Origin: CAVQFB01 sp963711675
GTDB lineage: Bacteria > Acidobacteriota > Terriglobia > Terriglobales > Acidobacteriaceae
Assembly: GCA_963711675.1 (NCBI GenBank)
Contig: CAVQFB010000010.1
Span: 167,310-231,309 of the forward strand
Length of the DNA stretch: 64,000 nt
Direction of reading: 5' to 3'
Positions 46,601-53,872 of this stretch are shown here, piece by piece. The notes under the pieces were generated by a model. It saw only the letters and a program-made list of their open reading frames with translations, did not search any database and was not told the origin of the DNA. Position 1 is the first letter of the stretch, and the number at the start of each line of letters is the position of its first letter. The translations under genes and the position numbers were made by a program.

Positions 46601-47090
46601 TTCGACTACCTTGACCCTGGCTCCGGGCCAGAGTTCAAATGTGACTCTGACTTTGACCGCCATCAATGGCTTCAGTGGAACCACGACCTTTGCTTGTTCC
46701 GGGTTGCCCTCGGAGGCGACTTGCACCTTCAATCCGGCTTCAGTCGCCGGTGGCGGAGCCACGACAGTCACGATTGCCACCACCGCCCCAAAGACTGGAG
46801 CGCTGACGCCATTTGAGCGCCACCATAACTTCCCCTTGTGGGCGACCTCCAGCGGACTTACCTTTGCCGCCATCCTGATGGTTGGTGTTCCTAAGCGGCG
46901 TCGCTTGAGTGCAATGCTGGCTCTGGTCGCCCTTGCTTTCCTGCTCACGCTAGCCGGCTGCGGCGGAAGTTCGAGCACCCCGGCACCCCCACCCGATCCC
47001 GGCACTCCGGCAGGAACCAGCACAGTAACGATCACCGGGACGAGTGGCTCGCTGACGCACAACGTGACGCTCACTCTAACCGTCACCTAG
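43632..47090 (+). CDS. S53 (sedolisin/kumamolisin) protease with Ig-like repeats
   Basis: 1152 residues, secreted (signal peptide SSKLAVSLLFSFALVQIVLA). A pro-kumamolisin activation domain (YHKWLTPELFGQQFGPSD) is followed by the S53 catalytic domain: Glu/Asp in GGGEEVEALLDVTWS, oxyanion region in VMTESFGSCE, Ser in VSGTSASAPSFAAI. Three Ig-like repeats follow (SVNVTMHVTPQSGSGTPTG; GVPTGTVDI; GSAPTGTVTFTAG). The C-terminus has a second hydrophobic segment ending LTLAGCGGSSS, then a Pro-rich and beta-rich tail. ATG 43632 is used; ATG 43665 directly precedes the signal peptide. Confidence 0.9.
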   Translation: MASQVTAVSLHMSSKLAVSLLFSFALVQIVLAQTSSQQTSAPRVFVPSRITEAVDETKLSLLKGNTHPLARAKYDVGAAPADLRLDRMLLVLKRSPEQEAALKNLLDQQQDKRSPNYHKWLTPELFGQQFGPSDQDIQATTSWLLSHGFEVARVSKGRTVIEFSGTAGQVQEAFHTAIHKFVVKGEEHWANASDPQIPAALTPVVAGVHTLHNFHRKPHVIFPNKWLKTKYTPGSHPDTTFSDGSHGLAPGDYGVIYNINPVYTAGNLGGGTIAVIARSDYLHKDVTDFANVFQGAGSNVTTVLNGPDPGNLGGGEEVEALLDVTWSAAIAPGAQVIQVVSASTDTTDGVDLSEAYIIDNNLGDVMTESFGSCEAIETNAQLANDSALAEQAAAQGISYMVSTGDAGSAGCDNPNSETVATGPISVNALASTPFNVAVGGTQFNENGNDAKYWSKTNDSTTQASALSYIPEDVWNESCTAAQCGTNANIAAGGGGISAVFAKPSWQSGVTGIPSGSFRSLPDISLTAAGHDFYLLCLEGSCTPDSQGNISLAGVSGTSASAPSFAAIMDLVVNKTGSRQGQANYVLYKLAASETFSSCNASSTTTPPASTCIFNDVTLSPGNLGNAVPGVANYGTPSAVYQTGVGYDSASGLGSVNVANLVSKWNTVTFRPSNVTLALSPTTGIAHGSSVNVTMHVTPQSGSGTPTGDVSLLTNITTAVNSQGLTFFTLAGGNVAASTTVLPGGTYNVTAHYAGDGTFAPSNSTPVSVTVNPEASTTAVKAVTFDANNNEIPFTNGPYGSFVYIRADVGGASGQGVPTGTVDITDNGGAISGNPYTLNNQGNTATPNGLFTFAPGSHSISAAYNGDASFNASTSPAPATFTITKATTTSSLTNVTGASGDTFTATINTSSFGSAPTGTVTFTAGTSTLATVSVTGGTNTTTGAVQATAVFTTSKLTGSQSVTAAYSGDTNYTSSTSSPVSIGPDFAMGASSTTLTLAPGQSSNVTLTLTAINGFSGTTTFACSGLPSEATCTFNPASVAGGGATTVTIATTAPKTGALTPFERHHNFPLWATSSGLTFAAILMVGVPKRRRLSAMLALVALAFLLTLAGCGGSSSTPAPPPDPGTPAGTSTVTITGTSGSLTHNVTLTLTVT

Positions 47091-47341
47091 TTGTGCTGGC
47101 AAACGGCTTCAATTCAGCAGTTTAACTGGTACTCGAGCATATTCTAGCGACTCCAGTCCCCTGTCACACGGCTGCAGGGTAACTTGTGTCCATGTCCCTC
47201 CGTTTCTTGATGATCCCCTCGCTCCTGCCGAAAATGATGTTACCTCCACAGTTGAGGACGCATCCGATTCAGTAGGTAGGCCTCTTCCCTCTTCGGCTGG
47301 GCGCCTTCGCACTAACCTCCTGCGGATTGTGCAAGAAGCTA

Positions 47342-48076
47342 ATGAAGGTTCGAACTCTCGTTATCGGTTATTGTCTGGCGCTGGCGTTGCTCCTGTTTGC
47401 CAAGCGGCATCCTGACCAGGCCCCGCCTGGTGGGTTCCGCGGCGTCGTGGACCTGACGCACGGCCTGGATGCAGGTGTCACTGCCCGTGAGGCTTCTGCG
47501 TCAAAACCGGGGGCTGCTCTTCCTCAGTTAAGCACCACGATTGACTCGCCCGCACGCTCCACGGGGGGCGGCTGGACCGTCGGCCAGATTCCGCCGGAAA
47601 GACTGATCGCACCGCTTGTGGTCCTGGACCTGCGAAAGCAAGCGCGCAGCAATCCGGACTACCAGCTCTCGGTGGGAGATGTAGCTCGCTGGGAACAGGC
47701 GAATGGTCAGATTCCCTTCGGATCGGTCGTTATGGCTCTAACTGGCTGGGAGTCGCGCTGGTACTCGGCAGAGAAGTACCGCAATGCCGACGCTCGCGGC
47801 ACAATGCACTTTCCCGGATTCTCCCTAGACGCTGCGCGATTCCTCGTGGAAGCCCGCAACGTTCTTGGCCTGGGGATCGACACTCTGAGCGTCGATCAGG
47901 GTGCTTCAAGCACTCTGGAAGTTCGCCAATACACATTGGCGCACGGTCTCTACCATCTTGAGAACGTTACCAACCTCGAGCAAGTCCCTCCGTCGGGTGC
48001 CGTCGCCGTTGTCGCCCCGGCAAAGCTCGAAGGTAGTGCCTCTGGTCCGGTGCGGATCATGGCCTTATTGCGGTAA
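47342..48076 (+). CDS. cyclase/kynurenine formamidase-fold protein lacking metal ligands
   Basis: 244 residues, N-terminal hydrophobic segment (TLVIGYCLALALLLFAK) then a cyclase-family domain. GWTVGQIPPERLIAPLVVLDL and FGSVVMALTGWESRW, FPGFSLDAARFLVE and GIDTLSVDQG follow the family closely. However, the metal motif H-x3-H-x-D-x3-H reads Q-x3-T-x-D-x3-R (QLSTTIDSPAR), so only the Asp remains. The protein is likely catalytically inactive or has changed chemistry. Start ATG 47342; anchored in or exported through the inner membrane. Confidence 0.75.
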   Translation: MKVRTLVIGYCLALALLLFAKRHPDQAPPGGFRGVVDLTHGLDAGVTAREASASKPGAALPQLSTTIDSPARSTGGGWTVGQIPPERLIAPLVVLDLRKQARSNPDYQLSVGDVARWEQANGQIPFGSVVMALTGWESRWYSAEKYRNADARGTMHFPGFSLDAARFLVEARNVLGLGIDTLSVDQGASSTLEVRQYTLAHGLYHLENVTNLEQVPPSGAVAVVAPAKLEGSASGPVRIMALLR

Positions 48077-48202
48077 CGATCGACCCCGTAAGACGGTGTC
48101 TCCAGTTCCAGTACCAACTACTCGCCCCATCGCGACTCCTGTTTTTGCAGCTTTCGCCACCCCTTGCTCATCTGATGCGTTGATTCCAGTTTAGGAGAAG
48201 CC

Positions 48203-48727
48203 ATGAGCGATCCACGCTACCCGATTGGCAAGTTCAAGTTTGAGGGCCCCCTCACCGATTCGCTGAGAGCTGAGTTCCTCGACAACATCGAACAGACACC
48301 CGCCAGGCTGCGCGCATCCGTCCAGGGACTCTCATCCCAGCAACTCGACACTCCTTACCGCGACGGCGGCTGGACCGTCCGCCAAGTCGTGCATCACGTT
48401 CCAGATAGTCACCTGAATTCCTACATCCGCTTCAAGCTCGCCCTCACCGAGGAGGAGCCGACGATCAAGCCTTACATGGAAGATCGTTGGGCCCAGCTCG
48501 AAGAAGCACGCACAGCTCCGATTGACGTCTCGCTCAATTTGCTGGATAACCTGCACCGGCGCTGGATGCTCATGCTGCGTTCCCTGAAGGCGGACGACTG
48601 GAAGCGAACCTTCCGCCATCCTGAACTGGGCCCGGTCTCTCTGGAGAAGAACCTTGCGCTGTACTCCTGGCATGGCCGCCACCACGTGGCGCACATTACT
48701 TCGTTGCGGGAGAGAATGGGGTGGTAG
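48203..48727 (+). CDS. BstA/YfiT-like DinB-superfamily metal-dependent protein
   Basis: 174 residues of the DinB-like four-helix fold. RYPIGKFKFEGPLTDSLRAE is the start typical of the YfiT/bacillithiol-transferase-like group. The metal-binding histidines are VVHHVPDSHLNS and YSWHGRHHVAH. Such proteins transfer thiols or modify small molecules. AGGAG site six bases before the ATG. Bacillithiol biosynthesis genes are not in the window, so the thiol substrate is uncertain. Confidence 0.9.
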   Translation: MSDPRYPIGKFKFEGPLTDSLRAEFLDNIEQTPARLRASVQGLSSQQLDTPYRDGGWTVRQVVHHVPDSHLNSYIRFKLALTEEEPTIKPYMEDRWAQLEEARTAPIDVSLNLLDNLHRRWMLMLRSLKADDWKRTFRHPELGPVSLEKNLALYSWHGRHHVAHITSLRERMGW

Positions 48728-48736
48728 CCGTGCCGC

Positions 48737-49354
48737 CTACGAGACGTGCAGTGTCCATAGCAGGTAGCTAAAGGCCTCCCGCAGCACCGCTAACCACCGT
48801 TGCCACCACGCGTGGGGCCGCGAACCGGGCCTTGGCGCCACGTGCACTTCGACCCCTTCGTGCTCGAGCAGCTTCTTGATCCGGAACACGTGATACTCGT
48901 CACTCACGGCAGCACAACTCCGCATATGATTCGCGCGCATGATCACGGCCACTCGTGCGGCCGATTGCGCGGTGTCGGAACCCTGGGTTTCGGCGATCAG
49001 GCTGCCTTCCGGGATCCCGCGGTGCATCAGGTAGTCGTGGCCCACGCCACCTTCACTGTAGTCGGGATCGTATCCCGAACCGCCCGTTGTGATGACTACG
49101 GGTGCGATCTTCTGCTGGAAGAGGTCGAAGGCGTGATCCAGGCGCGCTCGGAACACCGGAGAGGGTCGCCCGGCGTACTCTGCCGCACCGAACACCACGA
49201 TCGCATCCGCCGGGCGTATTTCCACTTGCGACGCTGCGCTAGCGATTCGAAAGGAAGTAACCAGGAGAAAAGCGAGAATTGCGGCTACAACCAGCCCGAG
49301 CAGCCACAGAATCGCATGGCCTCGCCGGCGCCGGTCAGCTGACGTTGCGTTCAT
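48737..49354 (-). CDS. YdcF/SanA family protein (DUF218)
   Basis: 205 residues with one N-terminal TM helix (AILWLLGLVVAAILAFLLV) and a DUF218 domain: ADAIVVFGAAEYAGRPSPVF, VVITTGGSGYDPDYSEG, QGSDTAQSAARVAVIM and VSDEYHVFRIKKLLE. The family is linked to cell-envelope barrier function. Its ATG overlaps the stop of tsaC by four bases, so the two are co-translated. Confidence 0.92.
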   Translation of the reverse strand: MNATSADRRRRGHAILWLLGLVVAAILAFLLVTSFRIASAASQVEIRPADAIVVFGAAEYAGRPSPVFRARLDHAFDLFQQKIAPVVITTGGSGYDPDYSEGGVGHDYLMHRGIPEGSLIAETQGSDTAQSAARVAVIMRANHMRSCAAVSDEYHVFRIKKLLEHEGVEVHVAPRPGSRPHAWWQRWLAVLREAFSYLLWTLHVS

Positions 49355-49998
49355 CCCTGCGCGAAGAACTCAGAGATCTCCTGGGACGGTATTGCTCCTT
49401 CTCGCTGAATGCTCCACCGATCCTCATCGTTGCTTAGGTCAACGATCGTGGACGCGACCTCCCGCGGCGATGTCCCGCCATCCACGATGATCGATATCCG
49501 ATCTTGCAGTTGGTCCCGAACCTGTTCGGCTGTCGTACATTCCGAAGCGCCACTGAGGTTCGCCGATGTCGCAGTAATCGGAATGGCTGCCGCCTGGATC
49601 ACTGCCAACGGGATGGCTGCCGACGGTATCCGCAGCGCCACGTTGCCGGTGTTCGCGGTCACTTTCAACGGCAGGCGCGATGCCGCTTTCACAATCATGG
49701 TCAGTGGCCCCGGCCAGAAGCGACGAGCCAACCGGTAGAACTCGTCGGGCAACGGGCGAGCCAATTCCTCGGCCTGGTCCACACTCTCGATTAAGAGCGA
49801 CAGCGGTTTGTGTCGTGAACGAGACTTGATTTCGTACACGCGCTCGACGGCGCGCAGATTAAAAGGGTCCGCCGCCAGTCCGTAGAATGTGTCCGTGGGC
49901 ATGCCCAACACTTGGCCCGACCGTATCTGTTCGGCCGCGTACTTTACCAGGGAAGCTTCTGGGTTCTCGTAATTGATTTTGACGATCTCCGCGCGCAC
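49351..49998 (-). CDS. tsaC: L-threonylcarbamoyladenylate synthase (TsaC/Sua5/YrdC)
   Basis: Makes threonylcarbamoyl-AMP for the t6A37 tRNA modification. YrdC fold: GQVLGMPTDTFYGLAADPF, IKSRSRHKPLSLLIESVDQ (ATP-binding Lys-Arg/Ser-x-Lys), WPGPLTMIVKAA, NVALRIPSA and TATSANLSGASE. I start at GTG 49998 because GGAAGGA lies six bases upstream; a TTG at 50013 is less likely. 215 residues is normal for TsaC without the Sua5 C-terminal domain. Confidence 0.95.
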   Translation of the reverse strand: MRAEIVKINYENPEASLVKYAAEQIRSGQVLGMPTDTFYGLAADPFNLRAVERVYEIKSRSRHKPLSLLIESVDQAEELARPLPDEFYRLARRFWPGPLTMIVKAASRLPLKVTANTGNVALRIPSAAIPLAVIQAAAIPITATSANLSGASECTTAEQVRDQLQDRISIIVDGGTSPREVASTIVDLSNDEDRWSIQREGAIPSQEISEFFAQG

Positions 49999-50106
49999 TG
50001 CGTTTCCTTCCAACTAGTCTTTGTAGGAACGGCGAACCCTAACATAACATGTCGAAGCGCTGCAAGCCGAGACCAGGCAGCGTAGTATGCTGAGTCCGAC
50101 CCCAAA

Positions 50107-50949
50107 ATGACACACTCCGTCTCACCCAGAACAGCCGGCACTACTCTCTCAGAGCGCCTCCGCCGCATCGAAGGTCGGCATAATTCGCTCCTGAAGGAGC
50201 TGCGCGCAGCCTTCGCCCATGGTGAACGCACTCCTGGCGGCTACTGTGCGGTGGAGGGCCTACGCATTGTCGAAGAGGCTATTCGCAGCGGCCTCCGCTT
50301 CCGGGCGATGTTTTTTGCCGAATCCGCAACCAACAAGGCCGAGAAGCTGCTGCCCCAGATCGGCTTGCACGTCGAGACGTTCCTCCTGCCAGACAAGCTC
50401 TTCGCCAGCGCTGTTCCCAGTGAATCGCCCCAGGGCGTGGCGGCGCTGGTCAAGCTGAAGGACTTTTCTCTCGCGGACTTGCTTAGCCTCGCCCAAAGCA
50501 GGCCACTGCTCGCGATCGCAGGAATTCAGGATCCTGGCAATCTTGGCACAATACTGCGGTCTGCCGAAGCTTTCGAGGCCGCGGGAATGCTGCTCGGTGA
50601 AGGCACGGTCAGTCCATTTAACTCCAAAGTCGTGCGCGCTTCCGCTGGTTCCATTTTTCGCGTACCTTTTGTCTCGGTAAAGTTGGAAGAGAGTATTCCC
50701 CAACTGCGGCAGCATCACTTTCGAATGGTTGCTACATCGTCGCACAAGGGCACTCCTCTGCATGAGGCTGACCTCACCCCGCCTCTGGTACTGTTTATTG
50801 GCGGAGAGGGAGCAGGTGTCCCCCGCGACTTGCTCGCCCAGATGGACGCAATCGTCGCCATCCCGCATTCCCCCAAGGTGGAGTCCCTTAACGCCGGGGT
50901 GGCGGCGAGCATTTTGTTGTACGAAGCATCAAGGCAGAGTCGTCGATAG
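50107..50949 (+). CDS. TrmH/SpoU-family RNA 2-prime-O-methyltransferase
   Basis: 280 residues. N-terminal substrate-binding domain (GGYCAVEGLRIVEEAIRSG), then the knotted SPOUT domain with AIAGIQDPGNLGTILRSAE (motif 1), LFIGGEGAGVP (motif 2) and IPHSPKVESLNAGVAASIL (motif 3). It methylates rRNA or tRNA ribose. It runs opposite to tsaC, with about 108 bases between starts. Two GGCTTTAGCC hairpins follow its stop. Confidence 0.95.
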   Translation: MTHSVSPRTAGTTLSERLRRIEGRHNSLLKELRAAFAHGERTPGGYCAVEGLRIVEEAIRSGLRFRAMFFAESATNKAEKLLPQIGLHVETFLLPDKLFASAVPSESPQGVAALVKLKDFSLADLLSLAQSRPLLAIAGIQDPGNLGTILRSAEAFEAAGMLLGEGTVSPFNSKVVRASAGSIFRVPFVSVKLEESIPQLRQHHFRMVATSSHKGTPLHEADLTPPLVLFIGGEGAGVPRDLLAQMDAIVAIPHSPKVESLNAGVAASILLYEASRQSRR

Positions 50950-50961
50950 GTGGTGTGGGAG

Positions 50962-51014
50962 GGCACGGCTTTAGCCGTGCCGCTCAGGCCCAATAAGAAT
51001 AGGGGCTTTAGCCC
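50962..51014. repeat. two GGCTTTAGCC hairpin repeats
   Basis: First hairpin GGCACGGCT-TT-AGCCGTGCC (50962-50981), second GGGCT-TT-AGCCC (51003-51014), sharing the core GGCTTTAGCC and a 21-base spacer. They lie just downstream of the SpoU-type gene. They could be REP-like elements or a bipartite terminator, though no T-run follows. Confidence 0.65.
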
Positions 51015-51105
51015 TAGGGTCGACTCCCATAAATGTCGAAGATATTCATAAGGCAAGGTGTAGACATGATCGTTGCCTCAGTGACTCCGTTGTAAGTAAC
51101 ACTTT

Positions 51106-52491
51106 ATGGGTCTTTTCCAGTCCACTCCGGGCAACACTTCACCCGATCAAGGCCGTCCCCTCGCCGACCGCATGCGTCCTCGTACGCTCGACGAATTCGT
51201 CGGACAGGAGCACCTCATCGCTCCCGGCAAACCCCTCCGCACGCAAATCGAGCGTGACGACACTGGCTCCCTCATTTTCTGGGGACCGCCCGGCACCGGC
51301 AAGACCACCCTCGCGCAGATCATCGCGCGTATGACCAAGGCCGAGTTCATCGAGTTTTCCGCCGTGCTCACCGGCATCAAGGAAATCAAGCAGGTCATGG
51401 CCGACGCTGAACGCGCCCGCCAGTACGGCACCCGCACCATCGTATTCATCGACGAGATTCACCGCTTCAATAAAGCTCAACAAGACGCCTTCCTCCCCCA
51501 CGTCGAAAAGGGCAACATCCGCCTCATCGGCGCGACCACCGAGAATCCTTCCTTCGAGATAATCTCGGCTCTTCTCTCCCGCAGCCGCGTCTACGTGCTC
51601 AAGCCGCTCACGGAGGATCAGATCGTCACGCTGCTCAGAAGAGTTCTCGTCGACAGCGAACGTGGATTGGGCACGCTAAAGCTTCGCGCATCCGACGAAG
51701 TCCTCCTGAAAATTGCCAGCTACTCGAGTGGCGACGCGCGCAGCGCCTACAACGTCCTCGAAGTTGCTGCCACTCTCGCGCGCGAACATGCTGGCGCGGA
51801 AGTGGGCGCCGAAATCACCGATGCCGTCGTTCATGACGCTCTCCAGAAGCGAGTCCTCCTATACGACAAGACTGGCGAAGAGCACTACAACCTGATTTCC
51901 GCCCTGCACAAGTCTGTCCGCAACAGTGATCCTGACGCCTCGCTCTACTGGCTCGGACGAATGCTCGAAGCCGGCGAGGACCCTCTCTACATCGCCCGCC
52001 GTGTCGTCCGCATGGCTGTCGAAGATATCGGCCTTGCCGACCCCCAGGCGCTTGCTCTTTGCATGGCCGCTCGCGATGCCGTCGATTTCATCGGTATGCC
52101 GGAAGGAAACCTCGCTCTAGCTCAAGCCGTCGTCTATCTCGCCATCGCTCCGAAATCCAACGCCCTCTACACTGCCTACTCCACAGTTCAACAGGATGTC
52201 GAGCGCACTGCCGCTGAACCCGTCCCGTTGCATCTTCGCAATGCTCCTACCGGACTTATGAAGGGCCTCGGCTACGGTAGCGGCTATAAATACGCCCACG
52301 ACCTGGAGGACAAAGTGGCCGATATGCAGTGCCTTCCCGACAACCTGCGCGATCGCATCTATTACGAACCCACCAGTGAAGGCGTCGAAAAGCGCATCCG
52401 GGAGCGCCTCGGCGAGATCAAACGGCGGCGCGCCGAAGCCTCTAAACATGCGCCTCCCCGCACATTATCTCCCTCAAAAAAAGAGTCATAA
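51106..52491 (+). CDS. rarA: replication-associated recombination protein RarA (MgsA)
   Basis: 461 residues. AAA+ clamp-loader-like ATPase acting at stalled replication forks. QEHLIAPGKPLRTQIE, Walker A WGPPGTGKTTLAQIIA, Walker B FIDEIHRFNKAQQDAFLPH, sensor 1 LIGATTENPSFEI, then the RarA-specific C-terminal domain (DKTGEEHYNLISALHKSVR, SDPDASLYWLGRMLEAGED, APTGLMKGLGYGSGYKYAHD). Ends in a charged tail (KRRRAEASKHAPP). Confidence 0.97.
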   Translation: MGLFQSTPGNTSPDQGRPLADRMRPRTLDEFVGQEHLIAPGKPLRTQIERDDTGSLIFWGPPGTGKTTLAQIIARMTKAEFIEFSAVLTGIKEIKQVMADAERARQYGTRTIVFIDEIHRFNKAQQDAFLPHVEKGNIRLIGATTENPSFEIISALLSRSRVYVLKPLTEDQIVTLLRRVLVDSERGLGTLKLRASDEVLLKIASYSSGDARSAYNVLEVAATLAREHAGAEVGAEITDAVVHDALQKRVLLYDKTGEEHYNLISALHKSVRNSDPDASLYWLGRMLEAGEDPLYIARRVVRMAVEDIGLADPQALALCMAARDAVDFIGMPEGNLALAQAVVYLAIAPKSNALYTAYSTVQQDVERTAAEPVPLHLRNAPTGLMKGLGYGSGYKYAHDLEDKVADMQCLPDNLRDRIYYEPTSEGVEKRIRERLGEIKRRRAEASKHAPPRTLSPSKKES

Positions 52492-52568
52492 TTACGTTGT
52501 TGCACATCTGTTACTAAGAACCCTGTTGTAGTTGTGGACTGTCGTCCTGCGACAGTGGAGCGTGCCTA

Positions 52569-53840
52569 ATGGCAGCCATCTCGCAAGCCAGCTTCCCCGC
52601 CGAAACCCTTGCCCCGTCGTTCGTTCCCGTCGAACAGGTCCAGGAGCTGCTGAAGCTCCAACGGGCGGCGCAGAAGATCAACTCCATCCTTGACCTGGAT
52701 CAGCTTATCGACCAGATCGTCAACGACATTGCCCTCTCCTTCGGCTGCGTGGAAACGAACATCTACCTGCATGAAGAAGAACAGGCAGAGCTCGTACTTG
52801 CCGGCGTGAAGGGCTGCACCCTCTACGGCAAGGGACATCGCATGAAGCTTGGGAAGGAAGGTATGGTAGGCTACGTCGCCGCCACCAGGCAGATGCGCTA
52901 CGCGCCCGATGTCCGCCAGGACCCCTACTACAGCTGCTGCGAACAGAGCGTGCTCTCGGAAGTCGCCATCCCGCTCCAGGTAGGTCCGCACCTGGTAGGC
53001 GTGTTCATGGCATCGCATCCCGAACTCAATGCATTTCCGCCAGAGCAGTTGCGCATCCTGCAGGCACTGTGCTCGCACATCGCCGTCGCGGTTCATAATG
53101 CGCGGCTCTTTCAGCGCGAGCGCCTGCAGAAGGAATCGCTCGATCGCGAGGCTCAGGAAGCCCGTGCCATCCAGCAGGCACTCTTTCCGAAAAGCTCCCC
53201 TTACATACCTGGATTCGCGGTGACAGGCTTCTCCATCCCCGCCGGCGCCGTTGGCGGCGACTGGTACGACTTCCTGCCTCTCGATGACGGCCTTTGGGGC
53301 CTTGTGCTGGCTGATGTCTCCGGAAAGGGAATGCCTGCGGCCCTGCTCATGTCTTCCACCCGAGGGATGGTACGTTCTCTGGCGCAGGCCTGCTGCACTC
53401 CCGGTGAGGTATTGGCCCGTCTGAATCAGTTGATGGTTGCGGATTTCCCTTCAGGAAAATTCGTCACGTTGATCTATGGCGTGCTCGATCCGGCGAATCG
53501 TACACTCACCTTCGCCAATGCTGGCCATCTGCCACCGTTGCTGGTGACCGGAGAAGAAGCACGTTTTCTTCCCTCAGAAACGGGATTACCTTTGGGCTTG
53601 CGGTGCGGCTCGTTCTCAGAAACGCGCGTGGACTTGCCGGAGAATTCGCGCCTGGTGCTCTACAGTGACGGTATTACCGAAGCCGAGAATCAGGATGGCG
53701 AAGAGTACGGCGTGGCGCGCCTGCAGAAACACCTCAGTGGTCTGGACGCTTGCCCGGAGAGCATCCTCCACGATGTGCGCTCCTTTGTGAACGGGACCGG
53801 CCTGCGTGACGACGCTTCGGTCATTATGATTCGCGCCTGA
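52569..53840 (+). CDS. GAF-domain PP2C/SpoIIE-type Ser/Thr phosphatase
   Basis: 423 residues: a GAF domain (residues about 40-185; INSILDLDQLIDQIVNDIA, VAIPLQVGPHLVGVFMASH), a helical linker (RERLQKESLDREAQEAR AIQQALFP), and a PP2C-like SpoIIE domain with GAVGGDWYDFLPLDDGL and LVLADVSGKGMPAALLMS (metal-binding Asp pairs), FANAGHLPPLL and LVLYSDGITEAEN. The enzyme dephosphorylates phosphoserine, often on anti-sigma antagonists. The GAF domain probably regulates it by ligand. It may counter the Ser/Thr kinases of this genome. Confidence 0.94.
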   Translation: MAAISQASFPAETLAPSFVPVEQVQELLKLQRAAQKINSILDLDQLIDQIVNDIALSFGCVETNIYLHEEEQAELVLAGVKGCTLYGKGHRMKLGKEGMVGYVAATRQMRYAPDVRQDPYYSCCEQSVLSEVAIPLQVGPHLVGVFMASHPELNAFPPEQLRILQALCSHIAVAVHNARLFQRERLQKESLDREAQEARAIQQALFPKSSPYIPGFAVTGFSIPAGAVGGDWYDFLPLDDGLWGLVLADVSGKGMPAALLMSSTRGMVRSLAQACCTPGEVLARLNQLMVADFPSGKFVTLIYGVLDPANRTLTFANAGHLPPLLVTGEEARFLPSETGLPLGLRCGSFSETRVDLPENSRLVLYSDGITEAENQDGEEYGVARLQKHLSGLDACPESILHDVRSFVNGTGLRDDASVIMIRA

Positions 53841-53872
53841 CGTTTGAATGTGCAAAACAGTCTCGCGCAATC

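Noticed and set aside
50962..51014. CRISPR array
   Set aside because: Only two hairpins with different arms, no repeat-spacer periodicity and no cas genes in the window.
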